A DNA stretch of 64,000 nt from NCBI RefSeq assembly GCF_050942425.1, contig NZ_CP192063.1, positions 248,001 through 312,000 on the forward strand. Direction: 5' to 3'. This stretch comes from Actinoallomurus sp050942425 (GTDB lineage: Bacteria > Actinomycetota > Actinomycetes > Streptosporangiales > Streptosporangiaceae). This document shows, one piece after another, positions 26,426-35,140 of the stretch. Position 1 is the stretch's first letter. Each line of letters opens with the position of its first letter. The position numbers and the translations under genes were made by a program. The notes below the pieces were generated by a model. That model was not told the DNA's origin, searched no databases, and saw only the letters and a list, made by a program, of their open reading frames with translations.

Positions 26426-28186
26426 TCAGCTCGTCAGCTTCTTGACGAGGTCGGGATGCTGCTTCTCCCACTCGGCGACGCCCTGCTCGGGCTTGTCCTT
26501 GTACTTGTTCATGACCAGGTCCTCGAGCGGGAACAGGTCGGCGTCGGACATCGTGAACTTCTTCAGCCAGCCGTTCAGCTGCGGGAAGTCCTTCGCGAAG
26601 CCCTGACGGCCGAGCGCGTGGATCTTCTCCGCCGAGCCGAAGGCGTTCTGCGGGTCGGCCAGCGGCTTGATCGGGAACCCGGTGTACGCCCAGTGCGGCT
26701 TCCACAGCGTCACCACGATCGGCTGCTTGCTCTGGACCGAGCGGTTCAGCTCCGCGAGCATCGCCGCGGTGCTGCTCTCGACGAGCTTGTAGTCGCCGAG
26801 GCCGTACCCGGGCAGCACCTTGTTCTTCACGATCTTCATCTCGCCGGCGCCCGGCTCGATGCCGACGACGCGACCCTTGTACCGGGCGCTCTGCCCCTTG
26901 AGGTCGGCGACGGAGTTCGCCGGGTCGTCCTTCAGGACGGCCAGCTGCATGCTGGCGTTCTTGTACCAGATCCCGATGTCGGTGATCTTGTCCTTGTACC
27001 GGTTGTAGTAGTCGGCGTGCGTGGCGGGCAGCCAGGCGTCCAGGAACAGGTCGATGTCGCCCTGGCCGAGCCCGGCGAACAGCGGACCGGCGTCGACCTG
27101 CTTGAGAGTGACCTGATAGCCCTTCTTCTCCAGCTGCGACTTCCACAGCTGGGTGACGGCGATGTCCTCGTCCCACGGGATGTAGCCGATGGTGATCGGC
27201 TTGCCCTTGCCGCCGCTCCCACCGGAGCCGACGACGCCGAGCGTGGCGGCGAGCAGCACGAAGACGACCACGCCGGACAGGGCCAGCGCCGGACGCGGCC
27301 GGTACCGCAGCACGGACAGCACGCCGCCCTGCATGGCCCGCTCGGCGTGCCGCCGCGCGGCCGGCGCCAGACGCTGCCCGAGAGCGCCCGTCATGCGGTC
27401 CAGGATGATCGCCAGCAGCACGACCGCGAGGCCGGACTCGGCGCCCGCCCCCAGGTTGTACTGCGTGATCGCGCCGAAGACGTTGGCGCCGAGGCCCTCC
27501 GCGCCGACCATGCCCGCGATGACGACCATGGACAGCGACAGCATGATGACCTGGTTGACGCCGGTCATGATGGTCGGCAGCGCCAGCGGCAACTGCACGC
27601 GCGTGAGGACCCGCGACGGCGGCGTGCCGAACGCCTCGGCCGCCTCGACCATCTCCTTGTCGACCTGCTTGATGCCGAGCTCCGTCAGGCGCACGCCCGG
27701 CGGAATCGAGAAGATCATCGTCGCGACGACGCCCGGCACCTCCCCGAGCCCGAAGAACGAGATCGCCGGGATCAGGTACACGAACGCCGGCATGGTCTGC
27801 ATGAAGTCCAGCACCGGCCGGGCCACCGCCCCGAACGACGGCACCCGCGCGCTGAGGATGCCCAGCGGGATGCCGACGACGAGGGCGGCGAGGCTCGCGA
27901 CCAGCACCAGCGCGAGCGTCTCCATGGCCGCGTTCCACTGGCCGAGCGCGTCGATCACCATCAGCCCGACGAACGTCAGAACGCCCGCGAGCAGGCCGCG
28001 TAGCCACCAGCACAGCATCGCCACCAGCGCGGCCAACGCCAGCGACGGCGGCGCGGTCAGCACATGGCTCAGCCCGTGCACGAGACCGCCGACGACGTCA
28101 CTGACCGCGCTGAAGACCGGCTTGCCGTGCTTGGTCAGGAAGTCGACCGCGTCGGTGACCCAGTTTCCGAGGGGGATCCTAGGCAT
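26426..28186 (-). CDS. Glycine betaine/proline ABC transporter permease-substrate-binding fusion
   Basis: The 586-residue protein joins a ProW/OpuAB-type permease (about 1-295, with the EAA-like loop KEMVEAAEAFGTPPSRVLTRVQLPLALPTIMTGVN) to an OpuAC-type binding domain (about 325-586: ITIGYIPWDEDIAVTQLWKSQLEKKGYQVTLKQVDAGPLFAGL). A linking helix (LALSGVVVFVLLAATLGVV) places the binding domain outside. It imports quaternary amine osmoprotectants. The start overlaps the ATPase stop by 8 nt. Confidence 0.92.
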   Translation of the reverse strand: MPRIPLGNWVTDAVDFLTKHGKPVFSAVSDVVGGLVHGLSHVLTAPPSLALAALVAMLCWWLRGLLAGVLTFVGLMVIDALGQWNAAMETLALVLVASLAALVVGIPLGILSARVPSFGAVARPVLDFMQTMPAFVYLIPAISFFGLGEVPGVVATMIFSIPPGVRLTELGIKQVDKEMVEAAEAFGTPPSRVLTRVQLPLALPTIMTGVNQVIMLSLSMVVIAGMVGAEGLGANVFGAITQYNLGAGAESGLAVVLLAIILDRMTGALGQRLAPAARRHAERAMQGGVLSVLRYRPRPALALSGVVVFVLLAATLGVVGSGGSGGKGKPITIGYIPWDEDIAVTQLWKSQLEKKGYQVTLKQVDAGPLFAGLGQGDIDLFLDAWLPATHADYYNRYKDKITDIGIWYKNASMQLAVLKDDPANSVADLKGQSARYKGRVVGIEPGAGEMKIVKNKVLPGYGLGDYKLVESSTAAMLAELNRSVQSKQPIVVTLWKPHWAYTGFPIKPLADPQNAFGSAEKIHALGRQGFAKDFPQLNGWLKKFTMSDADLFPLEDLVMNKYKDKPEQGVAEWEKQHPDLVKKLTS

Positions 28187-29432
28187 CGGTGTTCACCTCC
28201 GACGGGGCGGTGTCGCTCTCCTCCTCGCCGTCACCGCTTTCGGTGTGGCCGTTGCCGTTCAGGTTGCCCAGCGCAGCGAGCAGCGTCACCCGCGGGATCA
28301 CGCCGAGGAGCTTGCCGTTCCCGTCGGTGACAGGAACGGGCAGCGGACTCTCCGCCGACAGCGTGAACAGGTCGGCCACGGCGGTGTCGGGGTCGACCGC
28401 GTGGTAACCCTTCTCGACGATGCCGTCGAGGGTGTTGCGGCCCTCCCGTACGGCCTTGGCCGCCGGCTCGGCGAACACCACGCCCACCAGCCGCCGGTCC
28501 TTCGCCACGACGAACGTGAACGACGCCTGCTGCTCCCGCATTACGCGCACGGCCGCGCGGGGACCGCCGCTCGGCTCCACGACGGAGATCGGCGTCTCCA
28601 TGACCGAGCGCGCGGTGAGCACGCGCGTACGGTCGACGTCGGCGACGAACTGCGCGACGTAGTCGTTGGCCGGGTCGGTGAGGATCTCCTCGGCCGTACC
28701 GATCTGCATCACGCGCCCGCTACGCAGCATGGCGATCCGGTCGCCGAGCCGCATCGCCTCGTTCAGGTCGTGGGTGATGAACACGATCGTCTTGCCGAGC
28801 TCGCCCTGCAGGTCGAGCAGGAGGTCCTGCATCTCCCGCCGGATCAGCGGGTCGAGGGCGCTGAACGCCTCGTCCATCAGCAGGATGTCCGTCTCGGCCG
28901 CGAGCGCGCGGGCGATCCCCACACGCTGCTGCATGCCGCCGGAGAGCTGGTCGGGGTAGCGATCCTCCCAGCCGTCGAGACCGACGTAGTCCAGGAACTC
29001 CTTGGCCTTCGCCAGCCGTTCCTGCTTTGGAACGTTCCGAGTTTCGAGCCCGTACGCCGCGTTCTCCAGGACGGTGCGATGGGGGAAGAGGGCGAAGTGC
29101 TGGAAGACCATGCTGACCTTCTCCTGCCGGAGCCGGCGCAGGTCCTTCCCGCCGATGGAGGTGATGTCGACCCCGTCGATCTCGATGCTGCCGTCCGTCG
29201 GCTCGAGAAGGCCGTTCAGCATGCGGATCAGCGTGGACTTGCCGGAGCCCGAGAGCCCCATGACGACGAAGATCTCACCCTCATCGACCTCGAACGAGAC
29301 GTCGGCGACGGCCGCGGTCACGCCCATACGGCGGAGCTCGTCGGGTTCAACTCCTTGACGGATTCTTCGGAGGGCTTCGGCTGATCGTCGGCCGAAGATC
29401 TTTGACACATGTTGCGCGCGGATTCTGGGCAC
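28179..29432 (-). CDS. Glycine betaine/proline ABC transporter ATPase with CBS domains
   Basis: A GTG at 29432 with AAAGGA upstream gives 417 residues; extending to 29573 adds non-conserved sequence. Motifs are Walker A GLSGSGKST, signature LSGGMQQRVGIARALA, and Walker B ILLMDEAFSALDP. Two C-terminal CBS domains (about 270-395) match OpuAA-type proteins, in which CBS senses ionic strength. It powers the downstream permease fusion, so this is an osmoprotectant importer of two polypeptides. Confidence 0.93.
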   Translation of the reverse strand: MPRIRAQHVSKIFGRRSAEALRRIRQGVEPDELRRMGVTAAVADVSFEVDEGEIFVVMGLSGSGKSTLIRMLNGLLEPTDGSIEIDGVDITSIGGKDLRRLRQEKVSMVFQHFALFPHRTVLENAAYGLETRNVPKQERLAKAKEFLDYVGLDGWEDRYPDQLSGGMQQRVGIARALAAETDILLMDEAFSALDPLIRREMQDLLLDLQGELGKTIVFITHDLNEAMRLGDRIAMLRSGRVMQIGTAEEILTDPANDYVAQFVADVDRTRVLTARSVMETPISVVEPSGGPRAAVRVMREQQASFTFVVAKDRRLVGVVFAEPAAKAVREGRNTLDGIVEKGYHAVDPDTAVADLFTLSAESPLPVPVTDGNGKLLGVIPRVTLLAALGNLNGNGHTESGDGEEESDTAPSEVNTDA

Positions 29433-29564
29433 ATCGTCCTTTCGGTCCGGCCGCGCCGCCGTTCCGAGGGTCATGCGTCCCCGTCGAACCGCGCGGCAAT
29501 CGTTTGCGAACCGCCGGCCCGCTCCCACCGCCGGTTCGCCTGTACGACCCAGGGGGAACAAGAT

Positions 29565-29578
29565 GTGACGCACGTCAC
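29565..29578. promoter_or_regulatory. Palindrome upstream of the betaine/proline operon
   Basis: GTGACGCACGTCAC is a perfect 14-nt palindrome 133 nt upstream of the ATPase start, in a 292-nt gene-free gap (29433-29724). It is a candidate operator; nothing else recognisable is in the gap. Confidence 0.4.
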
Positions 29579-29724
29579 TCTTGTGGTCGCCAACCGACCG
29601 AATGGGTCATGCGTCAAGGAACTTTATCGCCAGGCAAAAAGGAATGCACATTCGTGTGCGATCGATCACAATCCGCTATTGATCGGTTTGACCTGGGAAG
29701 ATCGGGGAACGCGCGCGGATCTAC

Positions 29725-30441
29725 TCAGCGATAGAGGCCGGGATCGCCCGGCTCGAAGACCCGGAACCGATCCAGGTCCGTGGTGACGCCACCGACCCCT
29801 TGCGCCAGCTCGAGCGCGGCCGTCGCCGCCGATCGTACGAGCCGAGGGTCACGCTCCCCCGCGATACCGAACCGATACCCGTGCAGCCCGGGCTCGCGCC
29901 GCATCGGCCCCAGCGCCAGCGGCAGCAGCCAGCGCAGGCTCGGCACCTCCGGCCCGTCACAGCGGATATTGATCGGCGCACGCGGCGTCGTCAGGAAGAG
30001 CGAACCGTCCTCCGCCGTCCCGTCCGGCACCAGCCCCGGGATGAAGGCGCTGATCCGCGCGGCGAGCTCCCCGGGCGACACCTTCCGCGGCGTGTGCACC
30101 ACGACGACCTCCGTCGGATCGTCGGCGACGAACTCCTGCGGCAGATGCGCGTACCCGCCGAACCGACGCGCCAGCCCCCGCGCCAGCCAGTTTTGGAACG
30201 GTCCCGAGTCGCTGGCCACGAACGCCTGGCCCTGCGGAAGGTTGCTCTTGGCGGCCAGGTCCGGAGTCACCGGATGCGGCCCGGCCAGCCGTACGCCCGC
30301 CCCGAAGCTGATCCCGCCGTCGACCGGCGCGGCCTCCGGATCGAACAGCCGGACCGCGGAGAGCAACCGCTCCGGCTCCGGCGACCGTGGCAACACCACC
30401 GCCGGCACCTTACGCAGCCGCCTGGCCGACACGCCGCCCAT
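29725..30441 (-). CDS. Unknown protein coupled to dcd
   Basis: The ATG at 30441 overlaps the dcd stop by one base (TGATG), the natural start. The 238-residue protein has no signal or membrane segment. It is Pro/Arg-rich with a patterned beta/alpha look (PTEVVVVHTPRKVSPGELAARISAFIPGLV, LRWLLPLALGPMRREPGLHGYRFGIAGE). No family recognised. Translational coupling to dCTP deaminase suggests, but does not prove, a nucleotide-related role. Confidence 0.65.
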   Translation of the reverse strand: MGGVSARRLRKVPAVVLPRSPEPERLLSAVRLFDPEAAPVDGGISFGAGVRLAGPHPVTPDLAAKSNLPQGQAFVASDSGPFQNWLARGLARRFGGYAHLPQEFVADDPTEVVVVHTPRKVSPGELAARISAFIPGLVPDGTAEDGSLFLTTPRAPINIRCDGPEVPSLRWLLPLALGPMRREPGLHGYRFGIAGERDPRLVRSAATAALELAQGVGGVTTDLDRFRVFEPGDPGLYR

Positions 30442-31016
30442 CAGATACGCGTGCGGTGAAAGTTGAGATAGGACCGCGACGGCGTCGGGCCACGCTGATC
30501 CTGATAACGCGACCCATGCCGCTTGGACCCGTACGGCTCCTCGACCGGAGAACTCGTCCGGAACAGGCACATCTGACCGATCTTCATGCCGGGCCACAGC
30601 TTGATCGGCAGCGTCGCGACGTTGGACAGCTCCAACGTCACATGCCCACAGAAGCCGGGGTCGATCCACCCGGCGGTCGAGTGCGTCAGCAGCCCGAGTC
30701 GACCCAGACTCGACTTGCCCTCGAGGCGGGCGGCGAGATCATCGGGCAGCCCGAACACCTCGTACGTCGAGGCCAGCACGAACTCCCCCGGGTGCAGGAT
30801 GAACGGCTGATCCGACTCCACGTCGACGAGCCGGGTGAGGTCGGGCTGCTCCACGGCCGGATCGATGTGCGGATACTTGTGGTTCTCGAACACCCGGAAG
30901 TAGCGGTCGAGACGCACGTCGATACTCGACGGCTGAACCATGCCGGGGTCGTACGGATCGATCTTCATCCGCCCGGACTCGATCTCGGCCTTGAGATCAC
31001 GATCGGAGAGCAGCAC
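30441..31016 (-). CDS. dcd: dCTP deaminase
   Basis: A GTG start gives 191 residues, the usual actinobacterial length. It begins LLSDRDLKAEIESGRMKIDPYD and has the trimeric dUTPase-like core with GKSSLGRLGLLTHSTAGWIDPGFCGHVTLELSN, including the catalytic Glu, and the C-terminal YQDQRGPTPSRSYLNFH lid. It deaminates dCTP towards dUTP/dUMP for thymidylate synthesis. Confidence 0.95.
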   Translation of the reverse strand: MLLSDRDLKAEIESGRMKIDPYDPGMVQPSSIDVRLDRYFRVFENHKYPHIDPAVEQPDLTRLVDVESDQPFILHPGEFVLASTYEVFGLPDDLAARLEGKSSLGRLGLLTHSTAGWIDPGFCGHVTLELSNVATLPIKLWPGMKIGQMCLFRTSSPVEEPYGSKRHGSRYQDQRGPTPSRSYLNFHRTRI

Positions 31017-31325
31017 GACAAGAAAGTACCGGGTAATCACCCCGACACGTAAACGCCGGATCGGATCAACCAGGACCTCCCCTCGCCTAGGAGCCACGGC
31101 GAGCGGTCGGCCACTGATCGCCGGCTGATCGCGCGAGCCGGCTCCGATCGCACACAAAGTGGCTCCACGATCTTCGGTTTCCTGCAAGGACCTGCGCCGG
31201 ACGGGGACTTTGCGTGCGTCCGGGCTCGTCCGCCCGCGTGATCCGGCCGGGAGCCGGAAGCCCTGAGCGCGAAGGGCGGGGGTTCCGGTAGCATGTGCGG
31301 GCGGTCTCCTGAGAAGGCGACCGAT
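31017..31325. other. Gap between dcd and tRNA-Gly
   Basis: No gene seen. It should contain the divergent promoters of dcd and of the tRNA; no sharp motif was found. Confidence 0.3.
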
Positions 31326-31396
31326 GCGGGTGTAGTTCAATGGCAGAACTCCAGCTTCCCAAGCTGGTAGCGCGGGTTCGATTCCCGTCACCCGCT
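31326..31396 (+). tRNA. tRNA-Gly(CCC)
   Basis: Cloverleaf assembled by eye: acceptor GCGGGTG/CACCCGC, D arm GTTC/GAAC, anticodon stem CCAGC/GCTGG with loop TTCCCAA (anticodon CCC), T arm GCGGG-TTCGATT-CCCGT, discriminator T, and encoded CCA at 31397-31399. It is 71 nt. Its 3' half is the attachment site of the following integrative remnants. Confidence 0.93.
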
Positions 31397-31425
31397 CCAC
31401 GCGACGAAGCCCCAGGCCAGGACAC
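31355..31425 (+). repeat. Attachment-site copy 1 (inside tRNA-Gly)
   Basis: Runs from the anticodon loop to beyond the tRNA end. Copy 3 (35035-35105) matches it over 71 nt with two visible differences; copy 2 (33755-33798) shares the first 44 nt. Confidence 0.9.
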
Positions 31426-31447
31426 GAATCCCGGACGCTGGGGCTTC
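31406..31447 (+). terminator. tRNA-Gly terminator
   Basis: GAAGCCCCAG and CTGGGGCTTC (31438-31447) pair perfectly. Attachment copy 2 is followed by an analogous hairpin (AAAGCCCAG 33806-33814 / CTGGGCTTT 33836-33844). Confidence 0.75.
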
Positions 31448-31452
31448 TCTCG

Positions 31453-32046
31453 TCAAGAGGCCTTTCGTCGCTTCCGTGCCCGTTGCGTGCCCGATCGCTC
31501 GTCAGGCTTCCCGCCGCCCGCGTCACCGGACTTCTGCGGCTTCTGGGAGCGCTTGAGCTCGCGCCGGACCATCTTGCCCAGCGTCGCGGCGATCTCCTTG
31601 TCTCGCTCCTGCCGAGCGTGGAGGTAGATCCGCGCCGCCCTGGTCGAGGAGTGGCCCATCCGGCTCATCAGCTCGGCCAGCGACGCGCCTGACTCGGCGG
31701 CGAAGGTGTTGCCGGTATGCCGCAGGTCATGAAGGTGGATGCCTTCAGGCAGGCCGCCCGCCGCGTCAAGTGCCCGCCTCCACGGATCCGTGAAGTTGCT
31801 GCGGCGCAGTTGGTTGCCCCTGACGCCGACGAACACGAAGCCATCCGGACCCGGCGCGGCGTACTCCTCCAGGTGCCGACGAAGGTCCGGGATGATCAGA
31901 TCGGGGATCGCGACCTTGCGCGTGCTGGTCTCGGATTTCGGCGCGCCCTTCACGAGCGGCCCACCGGACGAAGACCCAACCGCGGATTCTCTCCAGCCAT
32001 CGGCCCCTGACCTTCGCCACGGGACGGCCGCAGGGCCGCCGGCCAA
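31453..32046 (-). pseudogene. Tyrosine integrase, C-terminal fragment
   Basis: From about residue 30 the frame reads like the end of a phage/ICE tyrosine recombinase: VKGAPKSETSTRKVAIPDL (beta-hairpin lysine region), LHDLRHTGNTFAAESGA (HxxR), MGHSS and RIYLHA (nucleophile Tyr). The N-terminal core-binding domain and the first catalytic Arg are missing, and the first ~28 residues look like unrelated DNA. Its 3' end faces the tRNA attachment site 27 nt away, the normal layout. It is inactive by truncation. Confidence 0.85.
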
Positions 32047-32168
32047 CTCACTTCGTTCGCCCGTCGGGTCGCCTTCGGCGATTGGACGGCAGCCCCGCTC
32101 TCCGGATCACGGGATGCTGTCTAATGGCCCAGCGCGGATCGTTGATCGGGTACGGGAAGGGTTGGCGC

Positions 32169-32540
32169 ATGGCGGAACAGGACGTGCCATCCGATGGCCA
32201 GGCGCTGGGGTCGCCACCACGGAACTCGGTGTCGCTGGACGTGTTCCTTGGCGTGGCATCCCATCCCAGAGTGCCGTTCAGAGTGGTCGAACTGGCGGGG
32301 CGTGGCATCACGGCTGGCGCGGCTGCAACTCGATGGATGCTGGAGGTTGGGAAGCCGTCCCTCGACGGTCTCACGCTCGCCGACAAGGTCATCGAGTTCG
32401 GCGAGTGGGAAGAGCGACTCGTTGACCTCTGGAGGAGGTTCAGAAGCGGCGAGGTCGAAGCTGCGGCCTTCGAGATCCGCCTGGCTGAGATCGTCACAGC
32501 CATGGAGGACTGGCCGTCCAATCGCGATGGTCGAGGCTAG
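32169..32540 (+). CDS. Small hypothetical protein in the integrated remnant
   Basis: The ATG at 32169 follows GGGAAGGG. The 123-residue product is helical and acidic in its second half (KVIEFGEWEERLVDLWRRFRSGEVEAAAFEIRLAEIVTAMEDW). No signal, membrane helix or known family. Followed 21 nt later by a complete hairpin module. Confidence 0.55.
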   Translation: MAEQDVPSDGQALGSPPRNSVSLDVFLGVASHPRVPFRVVELAGRGITAGAAATRWMLEVGKPSLDGLTLADKVIEFGEWEERLVDLWRRFRSGEVEAAAFEIRLAEIVTAMEDWPSNRDGRG

Positions 32541-32561
32541 AGCTGGGCGCGGCCGCCACAT

Positions 32562-32790
32562 GCCTCCGGCGGGGGCCTCAGGCTCGGGGATGGAGTTTGG
32601 GCCGCACGCGGCGCACGGTGGTCGGTGGCTGGTGTGGAAGGCGGATCGTCCCCTCTGCCTCCGTCCCAGGCAAAGCCCAGCGGGCCATGCCCCACGGGTC
32701 GAGGTCGTTCGTCCGTGGGGCGCTCCACCTCGACCCGTGGGGCATGGCCCGCTTCCCCTCCGGGGTGGGACGAAGGCAGAGGGGATGACC
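32562..32790. repeat. Hairpin module, copy A (complete)
   Basis: The module has a GC-rich head starting GCCTCCGGCGGGGGC and then a very long inverted repeat (32643-32790). The inner arms GCGGGCCATGCCCCACGGGT.. and its complement are a perfect 26-bp stem, and the outer arms pair CCCCTCTGCCT..CGTCCCA with TGGGACG..AGGCAGAGGGG. Related copies lie at 34370-34593, 37618-37745 (left part), 39177-39232 and 41384-41412 (right ends). No coding capacity is evident. The rest of the gap to 33019 shows no gene. Confidence 0.85.
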
Positions 32791-33019
32791 CGGCGGGCGG
32801 TGATGTGGCGTGGGCACGCCGTCGACATGGCCCGAGGCCGCCCCGCGTACTATCCGCGTATTCGAGAGTCCGGCACTCCCCCACCGGACTACCTCGCGCC
32901 GCAGGTCACGCCCCGGATCAGGCCGAGGTGCGTTACCGCCATCCGGAGCCGGGTGCGCAATTCAAGTGGGGATCGGTTATGCGCTCGGGGTCTCAAGCGT
33001 CGTATTGACCTGTCTTAGC

Positions 33020-33547
33020 TCACAGGCACATCCAGCAGTAGAGCTGGTCGTCTGCCTGGCGAGCGCGACGGGCCAGAGCCACAAAGCCCTCAATGATGTC
33101 CAGGGCGTGTGCCGCGTCCATATGACCGCTGAACTCCTCGATACGGGCCCATTCATCGGCGACCGAGGGCAGTGTGGAGTCATCGACGTCGGCGAGCGCG
33201 TCACGGATCCGATCACCGAGTTCTTCCAGCCAAGGGCCGGTGTTCCATGGAGACTCTTCGGGCAGCCGCTCGATCTCTTCCCGTGACTGTGGCTTCGTCT
33301 CCTCCGGCGGCCACACGCCAACGGTCTCGACCAGATCGATGCTCCACGGCACAGCGAGTATCAGTCCGACCAGTTGGCCGAGGATGACGACAGGATCGAT
33401 ACCTTTCGCATCCAACGCATCCACGCCCGCACCGATGGTCGCCGGGCCACGTGGTACATCATCACCCTGATCAAGCAGCCGAAGCGCCGCCTCCCTATCG
33501 GGTGCCCGGAAGTAGTCGAACAGCACGCCCACGCCATTTGCTCCCAT
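33020..33547 (-). CDS. Conserved hypothetical protein (ends LYCWMCL)
   Basis: The 175-residue protein begins MGANGVGVLFDYFRAPDREAALRLL and contains LDAKGIDPVVILGQLVGLI and SPWNTGPWLEELGDRIRDALADVDD, ending in QLYCWMCL. This looks like a family of actinomycete hypothetical proteins often seen on variable islands. It is soluble and mixed alpha/beta with a terminal CxxC. Function unknown; an immunity-type role is possible but unsupported. Confidence 0.7.
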   Translation of the reverse strand: MGANGVGVLFDYFRAPDREAALRLLDQGDDVPRGPATIGAGVDALDAKGIDPVVILGQLVGLILAVPWSIDLVETVGVWPPEETKPQSREEIERLPEESPWNTGPWLEELGDRIRDALADVDDSTLPSVADEWARIEEFSGHMDAAHALDIIEGFVALARRARQADDQLYCWMCL

Positions 33548-33754
33548 CGACGCCTCAGAGGACCACCGTTGCGCGGATCGTACTGATACCCACCGTCAAA
33601 TGACCGTCATGACCGATACGGCATCCTGCTCACGCGTGCCCGTTGCGTGCCCGTTAGAGCGGACGATCATGGTCACGTACGGTCGCTCACGGGGAGAACG
33701 CCGGGAACACGCAGGTCAGCCGTTCTGCAGGTGATCAACGATCAACGGAAGCGA

Positions 33755-33798
33755 CTTCCCAAGCTGGTAGCGCGGGTTCGATTCCCGTCACCCGCTCC
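33755..33798 (+). repeat. Attachment-site copy 2
   Basis: Identical to the last 44 nt of tRNA-Gly(CCC) through the CC of the CCA end, without the upstream half of the tRNA. It marks the junction between two tandem elements. A 37-nt segment at 33908-33944 (GGCACGCCCTACGGGCGTG...) recurs at 37462-37498. Confidence 0.88.
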
Positions 33799-34043
33799 GA
33801 CGAAGAAAGCCCAGACCAGGGACATGATCCCCAACCTGGGCTTTGATCTTGATGGGGCCGTTTTCGTCAAGGCGGCGGGGCAAGCGCCGCCGCAGGCCGC
33901 CCGCTCCGGCACGCCCTACGGGCGTGTGGCGTGGGCGCCGGTCCCTCGACCGTGCCGATCGGCCGGCTCACCGCGCGATGCCGCCACGCCCGTCCAAGTC
34001 CGGCAACATCATCGGCGAAGCGAGCCAAGATCAAGGGAGCCTC

Positions 34044-34361
34044 ATGGCCGACGAACACGCAGTCATCGTCCATCTCAAGCTCGGTGACGACAGGTATGGG
34101 TCCGAGGATGAACGCGCTGCCATCCGCGCCCTTGAGCAAACACTGGCCGCCGCCATCGATTACGCAGATGCCGGAGAGCTCGACGGCAACGAGTTCGGCG
34201 GAGGCGAAGCCGTGCTCTACGCCTACGGTCCTCACGCAGGCGACCTCTTCGCTGCAATGGAGCCCGCCCTCCGAGACTCCACCATCAGGCCGGCCTACGC
34301 AATCGTCCGCTATGGCACCGCCACCGACCCCCAGTGCCGCGAAGACGTCATCCACCTCTAG
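34044..34361 (+). CDS. Small hypothetical protein in second remnant
   Basis: The ATG at 34044 follows AAGGGAG. The 105-residue acidic product (MADEHAVIVHLKLGDDRYGSEDERAAIRALEQTLAAAI...GNEFGGGEAVLYAYGPHAGDLFAAM) alternates strands and helices like a small ferredoxin-like fold. No known family is certain. A hairpin module begins 8 nt after the stop. Confidence 0.65.
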   Translation: MADEHAVIVHLKLGDDRYGSEDERAAIRALEQTLAAAIDYADAGELDGNEFGGGEAVLYAYGPHAGDLFAAMEPALRDSTIRPAYAIVRYGTATDPQCREDVIHL

Positions 34362-34369
34362 ACAAGACC

Positions 34370-34593
34370 GCCTCCGGCGGGGGCGCTTCCGGCTCCGGGA
34401 GCCACACCGGACACAGGTTGGTCGGTGGTTGAGGTGGAAGCCTGGTCATCCCGCCTACCGTCGCCCCAGGACAAGCCGAGGAGACCAGGCCCCAGGGGCG
34501 AAGGTCGCTCGTCCAGTGGGGCGCTCCACCTTCACCCCTGGGGCCTGCCCCGCTCCCCGGAGGGTGGGCCGACGGCAGACGGGATGACCAGGC
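34370..34593. repeat. Hairpin module, copy B (complete)
   Basis: Same head (GCCTCCGGCGG...) and the same architecture as copy A. Here 34440-34593 is bounded by exact terminal inverted repeats GCCTGGTCATCCCG / CGGGATGACCAGGC and has a strong inner stem around AGGCCCCAGGGGCGAAGGT. Sequence differences from copy A are largely compensatory between arms, so pairing is kept. Confidence 0.85.
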
Positions 34594-34601
34594 AGGGCGC
34601 A

Positions 34602-34907
34602 TCACACCGGGTCGGCGTCCTCGCTCTGTTTAACCGCGTTCAGAAGGCCAGACACCCATTCATCGTGACGTTCAAGCTGCGTAGCCCGAGCCCGACTCAA
34701 CAGGACCATCTCCTTGGCCCGCCCCACAGCGCCAGGTCCGGCCTCCACCAAGTCGAGGGTCACGATGATCGAGTCCATCACGTCGACCTGCCGCATAGCC
34801 AACAACCGCTGCACAGCCTCCATGCCGTCTTGGACCAACACCCGCTGGCACTCCGACATCAATGGAGCCAGCCTCGCCGCGCGTTCGGGATCAAGCCCTC
34901 GGATCAC
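34602..34907 (-). CDS. Small helical hypothetical protein
   Basis: 101 residues, nearly all helix: MIRGLDPERAARLAPLMSECQRVLV..., LLAMRQVDVMDSIIVTLDLVEAG, GRAKEMVLLSRARATQLERHDEWVSGLLNAV. It resembles small unannotated island proteins; no catalytic motif. It ends 8 nt from hairpin module B, on the opposite strand. Confidence 0.55.
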   Translation of the reverse strand: MIRGLDPERAARLAPLMSECQRVLVQDGMEAVQRLLAMRQVDVMDSIIVTLDLVEAGPGAVGRAKEMVLLSRARATQLERHDEWVSGLLNAVKQSEDADPV

Positions 34908-35034
34908 GATGACCTCCGCTCACTTAGGTCGCATCTGGCCCGTGCCATTAGCCACGGTGAACAAAGGGCAACAGCGGGCACCCGCGACCACGTGACCGAG
35001 CAGGTCAGCTCCCAGAACGGCCAAGATCCGTACG

Positions 35035-35105
35035 CTTCCCAAGCTGGTAGCGCGGGTCCGATTCCCGTCACCCGCTCCACACGACGAAGCCCCAGGCCAG
35101 GACAC
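35035..35105 (+). repeat. Attachment-site copy 3 (distal end)
   Basis: 71-nt near-copy of 31355-31425 (C for T in the T-loop and one more change), including sequence past the tRNA into the left arm of its terminator but not the right arm. It marks the far end of the tandem elements. The rest of 34908-35140 shows no gene. Confidence 0.9.
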
Positions 35106-35140
35106 TGAGCGGACGCGTCGGCTGCTCGGCAAAGCGCCCC

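Noticed and set aside
31087..31526. Minus-strand frames across the tRNA encoding GDGNRTRATSLGSW
   Set aside because: This peptide is the antisense translation of tRNA-Gly and recurs wherever the tRNA 3' half is copied; it is a known annotation artefact.
32643..34593. Long hairpins considered as CRISPR or ordinary terminators
   Set aside because: There are no regular repeat-spacer units, and stems of about 26 bp inside 150-nt nested inverted repeats with conserved heads are far larger than terminators.
33755..35105. Extra tRNA-Gly genes at the two downstream copies
   Set aside because: Only the 3' half is present; acceptor 5' strand and D arm are missing, so they are attachment sites, not tRNAs.
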